The notes beneath the pieces were generated by a model that had not been told where the DNA came from, did not search any database, and worked only from the letters and a program-made list of their open reading frames with translations. This document shows, in pieces, positions 38,601-50,057 of a DNA stretch of 64,000 bases (positions are counted from its first letter, which is position 1; each line of letters begins with the position of its first letter). Source of the DNA: Scatophagus argus (Eukaryota > Chordata > Actinopteri > Scatophagidae). Where the stretch lies: the NCBI RefSeq assembly GCF_020382885.2, contig NC_058501.1, forward strand, positions 11,447,001 to 11,511,000, read 5' to 3'. The translations under genes and the position numbers were made by a program.

Positions 38601-39290
38601 CCAGGGCATGGGATACTGTAAGTGACATCTTAAATTAGAACTGATAGTCAGAAATCAGCACTGAAAGTATTTCCCCTGAATGTCTGAGTCTCTGGAGGCG
38701 CCACCCTTCATTCGGTTATGGCAGCACTCCTGGTTTTTTTCTGAGAAAGCACTGCTAAGCATGAGATGATAGATACTTTATTGATCCCGAGGGAAATTCA
38801 AGACATCATCAAATTAAAGACACAAACATCACATCTTGTAAATAAGAAAATTATTGTAAGACATCAATGTTTAGAATAGAAAATAATTGCAGTATTTATT
38901 ACAGTAAGTGGATTTACTGTATGGTCAATCTATAACGTGCTACATCACTTGGCAAAATCTTGATTTACATAATGTGAAATTAAAAACTGTGAATATAAAA
39001 CACCATAAAATACACAATAAACTCTGAAGATCATTGGAGGTTTTCCTCTTTCTCCAGTGTCCGGTGCCAGCATGACCAGACTGCGGTCACGGACAACCTC
39101 CAGCTCCAGCATCTCATCCTTTGACGGCTCTCGGAGCCGCGCACACACCAACGACTCGCAGCGTGGCCGAACACACTCACGCGGCACAGAGGAGAAGCGC
39201 GGACGCTCACACACTGACATCTCCATGGAGAGTATTTCTAACAGCAACATGGATCAGATCATCTCAAAGTCCACTGAAGTTGCATGCTAG
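35623..39290 (+). CDS. ndrg1: ndrg1, N-myc downstream-regulated protein, complete (12 coding exons)
   Basis: Exons 35623-35673, 36106-36211, 36496-36616, 36771-36833, 36948-37008, 37520-37606, 37801-37857, 37961-38127, 38231-38330, 38426-38461, 38566-38617 and 39058-39290 join in phase to 1134 nt, 377 residues; human NDRG1 has 394. The protein shows an alpha/beta-hydrolase fold. Its elbow [11 protein letters not shown] has Ala where an active hydrolase would have Ser, so it is non-catalytic like all NDRGs. Conserved blocks include [42 protein letters not shown] and [16 protein letters not shown]. The tail is Arg/Ser-rich and ends VAC (human VSC), which places it in NDRG1 rather than NDRG2-4. 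NDRG1 is a cytoplasmic stress- and differentiation-linked protein phosphorylated by SGK1. The N-terminus is shorter than the human one. Paralogue a or b is not decided. Confidence 0.95.
38768..38805 (+). mobile_element. LINE-type 3' tail fragment
   Basis: The phrase GATACTTTATTGATCCCGAG followed by GGAAATTCAAG is the hallmark 3' end of a non-LTR retrotransposon family common in fish. It is a short, presumably 5'-truncated copy in the last ndrg1 intron, followed by AT-rich DNA. Confidence 0.55.
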
Positions 39291-40323
39291 AGTGCACTCT
39301 GCCCCTGAGCACTTAAATCCAATCATACCTCATTATATCTACTCAGATAGCTCCCCTCCTCTTCAACTTCATCTTCAGTCTATCATGCCCTTTCATGTGC
39401 ACTATCCTGAGCTGACAGGTCACATTATCTCTGTATCACTTCTGTATCCTCTCTCTCTCCTTATTCCTTCATCAGTTTAACCCCAACCTCAGCTTCGTGC
39501 TGTCTGCATCCTGCTCTAAACTGTTACTGTATGTCTCTACCTCTGCATTCTTCTTTATGTGGTTTTCTCACTGTCCCTGCTCATGTTCTTGTGTACTTTC
39601 CTTTCTTTTCTTCTCTGTCCAGAATGAGGAAACTGTGAAAGCTGAGTGTGTTCTTTGAAAATTGAGTCCTTAAGCTACCATGTGTTTATGTAAAAGATGA
39701 GTATTGATGTATAATAAGTGTAATTAGGATACTCCCTCTTAAATACTGGTTGTTCGTAACTGTAGGAATGTTTGTTGATTATATGCAACTGTGACAGCTG
39801 CGTGTTATTAACTGCAGGAGTGTGTTATGGACATAAATTTTAGATCATGTTTTGACTTGGAGTTGCTTACTTATTATTTCTGTAAAGATATGTTATATTC
39901 AGCTTAATCATTGACATTGTTAAAATCACGGATTGAAATGGTTAACATAATTTAAAAAAGAAAAAAAATTGTGACAAAATACTGCTTCTAGCTCTCTGTT
40001 GTTTGTAGATTCACCATTTACAAGATCTTTTTTGTTTTTTTTTTAATAAAAGGATACTAAGTCTAAGATACTAAGAGATAATAGTGCTGATTAGTATGTG
40101 ATCAGAACAGAAAAGGTTGTTCATACTTCAACTGCTGCAGCTCCAACCAAAATGTCACATTAAAGGTGAAAACATTATTTGTTTGTTCTTTTCTGTAATT
40201 CAGTTCACCACTTGGTCTAATTATTGCTGCCGTAATAAGAAAACCACCTCACAGTATCGTGATGGGGGAACACTTTTGTGATTTGTTCTGAGCAACATTA
40301 GATAGTATTAAATCCTGAATAAA
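39291..40323 (+). other. ndrg1: ndrg1 3' UTR with two candidate poly(A) signals
   Basis: Non-coding sequence follows the TAG at 39288-39290. AATAAA occurs at 40045-40050 and again at 40318-40323, so the 3' UTR would be about 0.8 or 1.05 kb. Confidence 0.55.
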
Positions 40324-41719
40324 ACTATGTCCTCTGAGTCATTTTTGCAAGCAGAATGTAATTCCTTTAAACATGTTCACTATTGTGAACTACCGATATG
40401 CATTTTATAGAGGATGTTGTTCTATGTACCACTCCAATATGTCCACTAGATGGAGCTCTACAACTTCATATCTGCACAACAGCAGTCACACGCCACTGGA
40501 TCAGGTTAGGTTGTAGCCAAGCAACATACTAAGTACACTGCTTGTGATGTGACAACTTAATTTAAATCAGAGAGAAATCCAAATTATATCCATCATCTGT
40601 TCAGTTTTTCATATCATTCATTGAATCTTTTTAATAGCTCTTAGCCTCGTCCTTCTCCAGATGGCTGGATTAAAGTTCATTGTATAATGATTTGTTTCAA
40701 ATTGCTCTTTTTTTTCCATCCCATGCACACACACACGCCATGAAATTTGCCAGTTCTGATCCTGTTATAGCAAAATAGCACAACAGTTACAGTTAACACC
40801 ATCTCATCCTGATGCTATTAACTTTTCATTGTTTGAAACAAATATAATTATGTGAAAAGCTTGTGAAAATAACAGATCAAAGGAGAGTAAATCACAAAAT
40901 TTGCAAGTGTTTGCTTATAAATGTGGGGGTGTTAGACAAAAGACTGCATCGTTGAAAGGAGGACTCTCGCCAGATTTAAAAAGGGGAAACATGATTATAG
41001 TGCTGACATCACTTGAAATGATTCCTCTTTTTCAGATGCTGGCGTAAAATATTGAGGAATCCTTTATTTTTCTTTAGAAAACAAATTCTCTGGCATCTGA
41101 AACAGCATTTTGACTGTATCCACAACTGAATTCAACAACATACAGTTAAATACTGCAGTGCCATCAGAGACAGTGTTGAGCCTGTTGTTCCTTACAAGTA
41201 CAGGAGTTGAAATATATGTGTTATACATCAACCTCTCTCCCTATAGTATACAGTGGGGTTTTGCTGCATTCAGTATAGACCGGGAAGGGGCTGTAACTCT
41301 ATAACTGGCTCAAGGTTGTTTTGCCCTTTCCTTTCTCTCCCATACTAATTATATAAGAGAGATTCATTTTACACTAAGTGTAATAGGTTTTTCCCCAAAG
41401 CTGCCAAGCTGTATGAGTGCCAAATGTCTAAACGTGGGGTATAGTGGTAGCCCAGTGGATACCACGTAGCTATGATGTCTTCAGTTTTAATCCACCTAAG
41501 TGTCACCCTCTCTTGTGCCACTGTTTGCACAATGGCGGGTTGGCATTTGTGAGTGTATGGTTATTAGCTGCATGCATGAATATACTGTATGTGTAGGTGG
41601 GACTGTGTGTGTAGGCCTGTCAGTAGATGGATTGTTTTGGGCTGTGAGTGCGAGACAGTGGATACAAACAGATCCAAGATAGCATAACAACAGACGGCAT
41701 CAAAGTCAAAGTAATTTTA

Positions 41720-41721
<2 letters not shown>

Positions 41722-41754
<33 letters not shown>

Positions 41755-41758
41755 GTGG
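41722..41758. repeat. TG microsatellite
   Basis: TG run of about 18 units with one C interruption, preceded by a CAAAGTCAAAGTAATTTTAT phrase that is often found beside such runs in fish. Confidence 0.9.
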
Positions 41759-42611
41759 TGCATCTTTATTTCAAAGCTTCTTTTGTTTGGCTTACATATT
41801 ATGATACTATGATGAATAATGTATGACAGAAATCTCTGAAGATTTCATTTAAACATGAGACATCAGCTCCAGCACGACTGCGGGTTCTTATTGTATCTTT
41901 TGTTTCCTGTTACTTCACTGTGCTTTGGTGCTTTGGGCTGCATCACAAAAACTCTAAATCCTGCCCACTTCCATCCACTTCGACATTTGTGATTTGTCCT
42001 GTAAGGTGAATGTAATGGCTGCCCTGCCAGCAAGGCGATTACCAGCTCATAGTAGGGCTGACAAAGTGGAGAGCAATTTAATTTCAGCTTCACTCAGTTA
42101 TGGGATAAAAACTATTTTGTTCAAAGACATTAGTCACCCTCACCACCATCTCCTTACTAACAGCAAGGCAGTTTTGATCACTGATTGCAACTCAGATAAC
42201 GCAACTTTTTACTCAACACATTCACCTATGAGGCAAAAGGCCATTATCACGCAAAAAATATGGTACTTTAACAGTGACGATGGCAGTTTATCATCAAAGA
42301 ACACCAATCTGACAGATCTTCCAAACATACATGCCTCTAAACAGGGCTTCTTCAGGGCTTACCATCAACATTCAAATGCATTTTATACACATTTTTTTAT
42401 GTTTAGATCTGATATACTATGTTATATAGTCCAGGATAATGCTTCCCACGTATGTTCTGCTGTTTTTATCTAGATTTTCTATTTTATGGATAGTAACTGC
42501 CTTTGATTTTTTGGTTTATTATTGTCAGGTCACTGTGATATTATGGATGAACAAATTGAATCATTTCCCAAATCAAACATTTCTGGCTACACAGTCCCAA
42601 AAAACATGCAC

Positions 42612-42795
42612 ATTAGGTTAACTAGCTACTCTACATTGTCCTTAGGTGTGAGTGTGTGCATGTGTGGTTTTCTGTCTCTGTGTGTCAGCCCTGTGAATGG
42701 CTGGCGACCAGTCCAGAGTGTACCCCGCCTCTCGCCTGTAGTCAGCTGGGATAGCGACCCTGATGGATAAGCGGTATATAAAAAATGGATGGGTG
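42612..42795 (+). mobile_element. non-LTR retrotransposon 3' tail (teleost GGCGACC-TGTCCAG-GTGTACCCCGCC type)
   Basis: The order is GTTAACTAGCTACTCTACATTG, a TAGGTGTGAGTGTG stretch, GGCTGGCGACCAGTCCAGAG, TGTACCCCGCCTCTCGCC, CAGCTGGGATAG and GGATAAGCGGTATA before AATGGATGG. This is the stereotyped 3' sequence of an L2-like LINE or its SINE partner found thousands of times in fish genomes. This copy is truncated and slightly diverged. Confidence 0.7.
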
Positions 42796-43179
42796 GGTGT
42801 CTTTCAGCTCTGGATCCTTAAAGTTGTTTAATAGCACTAAATTCAGTTTTTAAAACAAAATCCTCTGGAGGAAGGTCCTCTGGTTAAGATATTTTCCCAT
42901 GCTGCTTGACCTATAAATAAAAATTATATTGATAAAAATATTATAAAATATTAGACTACAAACACCCTAAACACAATCATCAACTTGAATCCACAGACCT
43001 CCTGTTCAGTTCTAGATGATGATGATGAAGACAGATCAGCTGTGATTGGATAGCTTTCCCCAACATGACATCATCTCATCTAAATCCACACCTCATATGT
43101 GACAAGATAAATGAATGCTACTATGAAATTGGGGTCTTACATAAGAACCATTTAGGGACCCTTGCAGTGGTACTGTACA

Positions 43180-43492
43180 CGTAGGACCCCTCTCCTCCTG
43201 TCAGTGAGCCCCGCCAGCTGCAGCCATGTTGGAAAACCTCAGGCTCCAGCAGCAGCAGCAGCAGCAGAAGCAGCAGCGGCAGTGCTAGTTGCTAACGTCA
43301 GTGGACACCGACTGCCGGGCACGGCGCTGTTGTGGACAAAAACAGATAGGGAGAGGGATTCCTAACGGAGAGATACAGCCACCAAGCCGGCTTGATATCA
43401 ACGGGTACACATATATAAAAATTAAACTTATTGGTTAGAAAAGGTGGCCGGTTACGGAGAGTAGTTGCGGCCGGGCTCTTGAGCGAAAGCTG
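43180..43492 (+). other. ptk2: ptk2 non-coding first exon
   Basis: A CpG- and GC-enriched stretch with a CAG-repeat patch ends in AAGCTG/GTGAGTATT, a strong donor at 43493. It is the only such sequence upstream of the FAK coding exons on this strand and fits a 5' untranslated exon with its promoter just upstream. The 5' limit is a guess. Assignment to ptk2 rests on position and orientation. Confidence 0.55.
43226..43288 (+). CDS. upstream ORF in the ptk2 leader, 20 codons, glutamine-rich
   Basis: A 20-codon frame starts MLENLRL, continues with seven CAG-encoded Gln, and closes with KQQRQC and TAG. The start context CAGCCATGT is reasonable. The frame lies wholly inside the presumed first exon, so if that exon is used it is a classic uORF upstream of FAK. 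The CAG run may vary in length. Whether it is translated is unknown. Confidence 0.4.
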   Translation: MLENLRLQQQQQQQKQQRQC

Positions 43493-45289
43493 GTGAGTAT
43501 TGATCCATCTGGGGGGCGGATTAAATGGGAATAGCCCACCGTTAGCCGAGCTAGCTTAGCATTAAAGGGGGTAACAGACAGACAATGGGGTTAACGCATA
43601 TGCAATACGCGAGGTTGTGCTTTGAGAAACTGGTATTCGGATTTATGGCAAAATGTATTGGACTGAATGATATGAAACGCTGGTCATTTTGACATCGCGA
43701 AGTCATTTGTATTCCTAACAGACAGACAGTGGTGCAGTGGCCGAAACCACCCCTCTCTGTTTCTCCGGTTAGGTGCAAAGGTCCAAGCCAAGGAGGATTT
43801 CTGTCATGTAAGAGCAACAACGCTGTGGCATAAACAGCTGTGTTTTGATGAATAACGAGTTGCTCTGACTGAGGCTTATTGTTGAGAAAAACGGTTTGGA
43901 GACAAAAGGGTGCAGTTCTTACTTAACCTGTGCGTCTGAAGTGTTTTGGGTTGATCGCTGCCTTGTCAACCACAAATACTGTACACTTAGTGCTGTGGTA
44001 GGCCGAGTGTAAATGTGTTAATATCAGGCCTGATTTTATAAGCTTTAGCATGCATGGTGGGATTTAAGCAATATTTTAGGTGAAATGCTAAAATTTAATG
44101 AGCCCAGCAGCCCTGTGGATGTGATTAGTCAGTTTTTTTTCTTTTTGGGATTCAGGGGTTTTGAAGTCAAAGCTGCCCTGTCATGTCTCCTACAGATGTT
44201 CTGTTTTCCTTCCCCATCTTATTTCCTGTCTTTATGTGACTGTCACCCCTGATCCCATCCTTGTACATGGTCTTTAGCAGTCAGACTGGAGGATATTTTG
44301 ATGCATTTGGGAACAATCAACAACATGTAATAATGGATCACAACAAGCTGAGGAACTATTTTAGGTGGTAACATTTGAATAAAAGCTTATCACAGCTGTT
44401 AACAGCTCACTTTCCAGTAAATAAATGCATGTGATTCGGTTTTACTAATGATGGAGCATCTGCCATCACCGTTCCTGGAAATGGAATATGATATAATGTA
44501 ATATAGTTTTTTGTCAGTGAATTATCAACAAATTTTGCTCCTTTTCATTTTAATGAGGTCACTTTCCTTCCAATAAATGAGCATAAGCGGAGGCTCTGCA
44601 GAGTAGCTATTGTTGAAAGTCTAGTTAATGTTTACTACACTGCATGTCAACTCAGTGCTGCTATTCACAGCTTTTTTTTCCCTATGTTGTACACAATTCT
44701 GTTGTCAAATATATAAAAACCTGACGCATGCATAGAATAGTAATTTTTTTGCCATCTGTCTTAACTTGTATGATTTTAATTCAAATGTCTGATTATTGTG
44801 TATGCATGAAATTACATTTGTTGCTTGAAATTCCAGTTTTTATATTCACAGAAGAGATAGGAATAGAATAGGAGGGCTTGCACTCTCCTTTGGTTTTGTT
44901 TCTCCTCTGCCTGTCCATTCTCCATACCTCCTCTCCCATTACCTCTGCTAATCTGAAGAGGCAGGGATGGGGAAAGAAACACTGATGATGTTAGATTGAT
45001 CTTTACACCTGCCTGTTTTCAGTCAGGAAAAGGTAAAGATGAGAGCCAGAGCAGTGGATAAGATACGAAGCAAAGGGAGAAGTAGGGAAGGGAAGACGAT
45101 TAGAACTGAGAGAAGGAGGAAGCTGTTCAGAAATGTAACTCAGCCCACAGGTGTGTCGGTCTGAAACAATCAGTGGGCGGGTGTTTTCCTTCTCCTATAA
45201 GTGACAGCATACAGTACAAGTAGGAAGTGGAGAGCCAGAACAGGAACATACACAGCGGAGGTTCAGTCCTCTGCCTGCTGACTGCCAAC

Positions 45290-45326
45290 ATGCAGTTCTG
45301 GGATTTCCTGGGCTGCACCACTGGAG
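45290..45326 (+). CDS. ptk2: candidate alternative first coding exon of ptk2
   Basis: ATG begins a frame reading MQFWDFLGCTTG and stops at GGAG/GTATGA, a usable donor leaving one base. The ptk2 exon that starts at 62330 needs exactly one base to read E-Y-D-A-Q-L and runs on without a stop into the canonical Met at 62374. Joining the two would give FAK an extra 27 residues. From memory, a mammalian FAK isoform also carries an EYD-containing stretch directly before the canonical Met, which suggests the segment is coding. The upstream residues are not recognised. This is an inference from phase and similarity only. Confidence 0.45.
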
Positions 45327-47620
45327 GTATGAATGTGTGTAGTCACACTGATGGTTTGGGGAATGTGTTGAGCTGTGGACTGGGGGTATGGGTGCTCTGT
45401 GCTGGGTACGTAGGGAGAGTCTAGTAGGCTGAGGTCTGGAAAGGAATTTGTGCTGCTCACTGCTGTGCAAGCAGTTGCATGTGAAAACCTCAAAGACAGG
45501 TAGAGTGTGGAGCACAAACAAAGTCGCTGTAGGCTCCGATGCACTGTAAGCCTGCTCTGTTTTCCTTTGATAAACCCGGTCGGTTGCTTCTGACAACAGA
45601 TTTGACAAATGAATAAATTGGCACAAATGATGTGATTGTGCGTGTCTGTTGCCCTGGATGCTGGATTTCTCTCGCTACGTTTGCCTCCATGAAACATCGA
45701 GTGAATGTGTGCTGTCTTGTCCATATGGAGCACTAATTTTTTTTTTAATTGTTTACCTGCTGTTTTATGTTTCTGTCTTGTGATTTTTGAACAGGTTTAA
45801 ATTCTCACAAACCTAAAGATGGAATATACTACACTTATTACCCGTGCTAAAGCTGTTACTGTTGACATTATTCTTGCCTTGACTACAGCTCCCAAAAAGT
45901 GCTGTCACTCCACAAGAGAGAGTTTGACAGCTGTAATTTAATAACCAGCTTATTCATTCATTTGGGAGTCAGTTTAAATGTAGGTAAGACGAGCTTTGAA
46001 CCTATCACCCTCATAAGCTTTTGTTCGTGTTTTTTTGTGCATTCACACAAGCAAAAGATGTCTATATTTTTAACCATTGTATGTGGCTTTGGGCAGATTT
46101 TATTTCAGTTGTTTATGGCAGAGAGAAGCTGTGTGGAATCTGATCTTCTTGACTCTTTTAGGGCAGCTGTGTCTCGTCAGACCTGTACCACAAGGAGTTA
46201 AACATCAGATTTCTGTTCCTGTATAAATGCAGCTAAACAACCACGGGCCACTGCTATCAAGTGTCACTTCTCTTGTCCACAGGGCTAAATGTAGGTGTGC
46301 GACTGACAGCCATGTTTGAAGGGGGTGTTAGTGAACAAATCAGAAAAAACAAACATGCAGCGTCTGGCAAATGATACATTTGAGGCAGTATAGAAAACAG
46401 TTTTTGTTATATAAAGCTTGTTTTACTGTAGGTACCCATTTAACAAACCCACATGTTTGTTAAAACTGCCTGTGCAGTTGAATACAGATGTCCACAGATC
46501 TATAGAAAAAAACATGCGTTGTGGGTTTGTGTCTACATAGGTTAGTGTAAAAAACATACACACCCTCTTAATCTATAAAGGATGTAAAACTCTGCCTTAT
46601 GATCTCAGTTAAGTTGTGATGTCTTGTGTCTTGCCTCAGTTGTGGTTACTTTGTTGTGCTGTACTGAATTCCAGGACACCCATCCTGTGCCCCGGGCAAT
46701 GTTTTCTGCTATTGCAGTAATGGGTTATGGCTGAGATACCTGATGGGTTGTGTCATATTTTTCCCAATTATATAGAAGATTTCATTGTCGAAGTCATTTA
46801 ATACCTAAGTGAGTGAGGTTTTTGCTGCAGGAGCTGATGCTTCCATACATCACATTTTCCTGTAACGATTAGTTGTTACATTACAAATGACATAAAAATG
46901 CTAGAGCCTGAACTTATTTATACCTGTTAAGTCCCAGTTTGTTGGTGCTGTGTTGCGTTGTCAGTTTTAGGGACAATACAGCAGCTGGCTGTGTATCTCT
47001 TGCTAAGGCTGGTGAAATGACTGGAAACATGTGCTCTTGCTGTGTATCATCATCAGTCTTCCCCTATTTGCATCCATGAGTCGCTGTTTTGTTTAATTCC
47101 ATGCGGTCAGCATTCAGTGTCAGATAGTGTCCCCTGTATTTAACATCACCTTTAAGCTGGGCTGTATGGAAAAAATATACATCACAACATTTGTTTGGGT
47201 GTGGAAAATCACATGTCAGGTTGTCTTGTTGATTTGTCACACTGGACTGCATGTTAATGGGAAGTTATCCTTTGAAGTCATTATGGGAGAAATCTGACTC
47301 AGTAATTGTTGCATGATATAAATTAGGAGCTAATTCCCAATTGTGCAGTTTATCTTGCATTTTATACTTTGCTTTGTATTTGCTGCATATATGCATCTAA
47401 ATGTTGTGATTAGAGCAGTAGCCAGAGAAGAGAAGTAGCTGTTGTGTATATACAGTATATTGACAGTATTGATAAACATGAGCAGCACTGCATTCATTTT
47501 AAAGTTTGACAAATGTTTCCACCTAAGAGGTTGTTTAAATAAGACATACTGTACCTCAAGTGTTTCCAAGTAGGAACAGATACACTAAGCCATGGCAGGA
47601 CACCTCTGGCTGTAAAATGT

Positions 47621-47622
<2 letters not shown>

Positions 47623-47688
<66 letters not shown>
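47623..47688. repeat. CA microsatellite, 33 units
   Basis: An uninterrupted 66-bp CA run in ptk2 intron 1, long enough to be highly variable. The Cys-Val and Thr-His frames across it are artefacts. Confidence 0.97.
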
Positions 47689-47691
<3 letters not shown>

Positions 47692-49401
47692 GTTCGACTT
47701 CGACTGTTCGGATCGACTGTTGTGTTTTTTTCTGGGTTGAAATGATACTGATTATTGATACTTAAGGAGACCAATAATTGATATTAGGACAGACTGCAGT
47801 AAAAGTTAAAATCTTAGTGTCAAGTGATGAATGCAACTAAATACTATGTAACCATGTACCATGTACAATTTTGAGGTATTTCTATATAATTTTGAGTTTT
47901 TCAAATTTCTGTTAATTTATACTTTCACTCCATTACATTTTGGAGGCAAATATTCTGCTCTTTTTTCCACTGCATTTGTTTGATAACTTTCGTAACTAGT
48001 TGTGTGCATATTCAAATAATTTACTGGCTGTTACTTGTGACGTGTCACTAATCAGATTTTATGTGTGGGATATTGATTAAGACCACAGAGTGGAGACTAC
48101 AGGCAGAGAGAGGGTGCCACATCAGATCCAAACTAGTGCATTTTAAACTTAACTTATTTTATCAGCAGTTGGACATCAAAAATACATATGCCAAATGTTT
48201 AAAGTGTCTTTTTGTCAGTTCCTGATAGAGTCTAGAAATGTGAAGCCTCTGTGGGACACCTGAGATGCGGTGATTTGAATCAATGGATTTGTGAATGTGT
48301 GAACAGTTTGGTGCATTGGCGCTGCACACTTAGGTAGAGCCACTGAACGGCTTGTAAAAAAGGAGTCTCTTTTGTGTAAATAAAACTGTCAAACTATAGA
48401 TCTGCGAATCTGTCACAATGGGAAGGCATATCGTGAAGATCTGAGAGTCCATGCTGCAGGACACCTTGTAAAACTGTTACCAAGAACACTGATTCTTAAA
48501 CATCGCTCATGAATGAATCATCGTTCTGTTACATCATTGTCAGTCTGAGCTTTATGTCTTAACATTTTTTATTTAGTTAATTTAATTAATTTAATGTAAC
48601 ATAAAAATAACTACCTGGCGAAAGCTGCAGCTGCTTGTGTGGTGACTTAATTCTGCTCTCTCTTGATGTCGCTCTCAGCCCTGCGACACTGCTCCGTTTT
48701 ACTCTCTTCTGACAGGCTTGTCGGCGCAGAGGAGCTGAGAAAGGCTGTTGTTGTTTTGTTGATGAGAATGGAGTTGTGCAATGCGCTTAGCGTGGTGTCA
48801 ACTGTAGCGTAGCCTCTGTGGTTTGAAGCCAAAGGCAATAGTTTTCAACTTTGAGTGGGAGAGAGAGAAGAAAAAGACTGAGAGCGTCAAGAGGAAAATG
48901 TAAAAGAGTAGGAGGGAGAAGCTCTGAGGAGTATTTATGCAAGTGGAAAATGTTCTAGTGACAGAAGCTTCTGTACTGTTTTAATAACAGGTTTCAGGTC
49001 AGGGTCATTATTTGAGGATGTGAAAGATTAAAGTTGGGTTTAAAGCCAGGTCATTTCTGGTGACATTGTGAAAATATCTCTGCAAGATATTTAGAGTGTT
49101 ATTCAACCAGAAAAGGCAAGTCTCTTTAGCAAAATATGTATGTGCGGTGATGTGCATGGTGTCGTACATCTGTTAAATATTACGTATGTCGTAGATATAT
49201 AATCTAGCCAGCCATATAGGGCAAATGTGTGGGCACTTTTCAAGGGCATTAGTGCTTCAGCTTTCTATTCATAGGTATGTTTTTAACACCAAGCTTAAGC
49301 CTTCTTTTCTGAATGTGCTGCCAGTCCTGGCTCAAAATTGTTTGGTGTACCAGTGCTTTAAACGTTACATTTATCATGAGTGAATGTTACACTCGGAGTG
49401 A

Positions 49402-49405
<4 letters not shown>

Positions 49406-49438
<33 letters not shown>

Positions 49439-49453
49439 AGGGAGGGAGGGAGA
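49406..49453. repeat. AG dinucleotide run passing into GGGA repeats
   Basis: A compound purine-only tract of about 48 bp; an AG run is followed by five GGAG-type units. Confidence 0.9.
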
Positions 49454-49856
49454 ATAATGCCAAGATTGATGTTGTGTTGCTTTTGTTACTAGCATCCTAC
49501 TTGTAGCCAACATGTTGGCGACAACTGTGCCAGGAACAAATTGGATTATGTGATTAAACAAAATTGTGTGAAGTGCAGAGCACACACTGAGCAGCATTGA
49601 ATCCAACCACACATGATGTCTGAGTCACACTAATGACAAAAATGTAAATGATAATACCATATGTGTGACTGCACTGGTAAGATGTGTAAAACAAGTAAAC
49701 TCAATGGTTGGTTGATATTGGTATTATTAAAATCACTTGAGTTCAGAATATGCTGATGATGATTCACTCACAATGGTTTGCATAAAGGAAATCAAGAACA
49801 TATTCATGCAGACATGCTGACTGTATGAAATATTTAGTATATGCTGATTCTCAGAG

Positions 49857-50057
49857 TGCAGCAACATGGGTGCAGCAAGGCGGACCTGACATAAGAGGAC
49901 CTGCTCCCAATGTAGATATAAAGGGCTCCCTCTATAGTAATGAAAACACAATGATTGTTCATTTCAGGTGATTATACACTAATAAGAAACATAATGAATA
50001 TGAATATTCAGTTTATGCCAATAGATCCAACTGAATCCTACACACTGGACCTTTAAC
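49857..50057. repeat. teleost dispersed repeat, probably a non-autonomous DNA element
   Basis: The phrases GTGATTATACACTAATAAG, TATTCAGTTTATGCCAATAG and CCTACACACTGGACCTTTAA in this order are the typical right half and terminus of a very common fish repeat ending in CTTTAA. The left terminus is not recognisable, so the copy is truncated or diverged. Confidence 0.55.

Larger units (their letters stand above)
40324..43150. other. intergenic between ndrg1 and ptk2
   Basis: No recognised exon is present. A TG microsatellite lies at 41722-41758 and a LINE-type tail at 42612-42795. A 159-codon open frame at 41994-42473 has no recognisable domain, sits in repeat-adjacent DNA and is not called as a gene. 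Confidence 0.55.

Noticed and set aside
38945..39250. 101-codon minus-strand frame
   Set aside because: Shadow of the Arg/Ser-rich last exon of ndrg1.
41994..42473. 159-codon plus-strand frame between ndrg1 and ptk2
   Set aside because: Longest anonymous frame outside genes, but no domain, no splice context or conserved-looking block, and it is beside repeat sequence. Could be revisited with transcripts.
45195..45733. Overlapping minus-strand frames of 143 and 156 codons
   Set aside because: Both are in overlapping frames of low-information Ser/Thr/His-rich sequence opposite the candidate ptk2 exon; no recognised protein.
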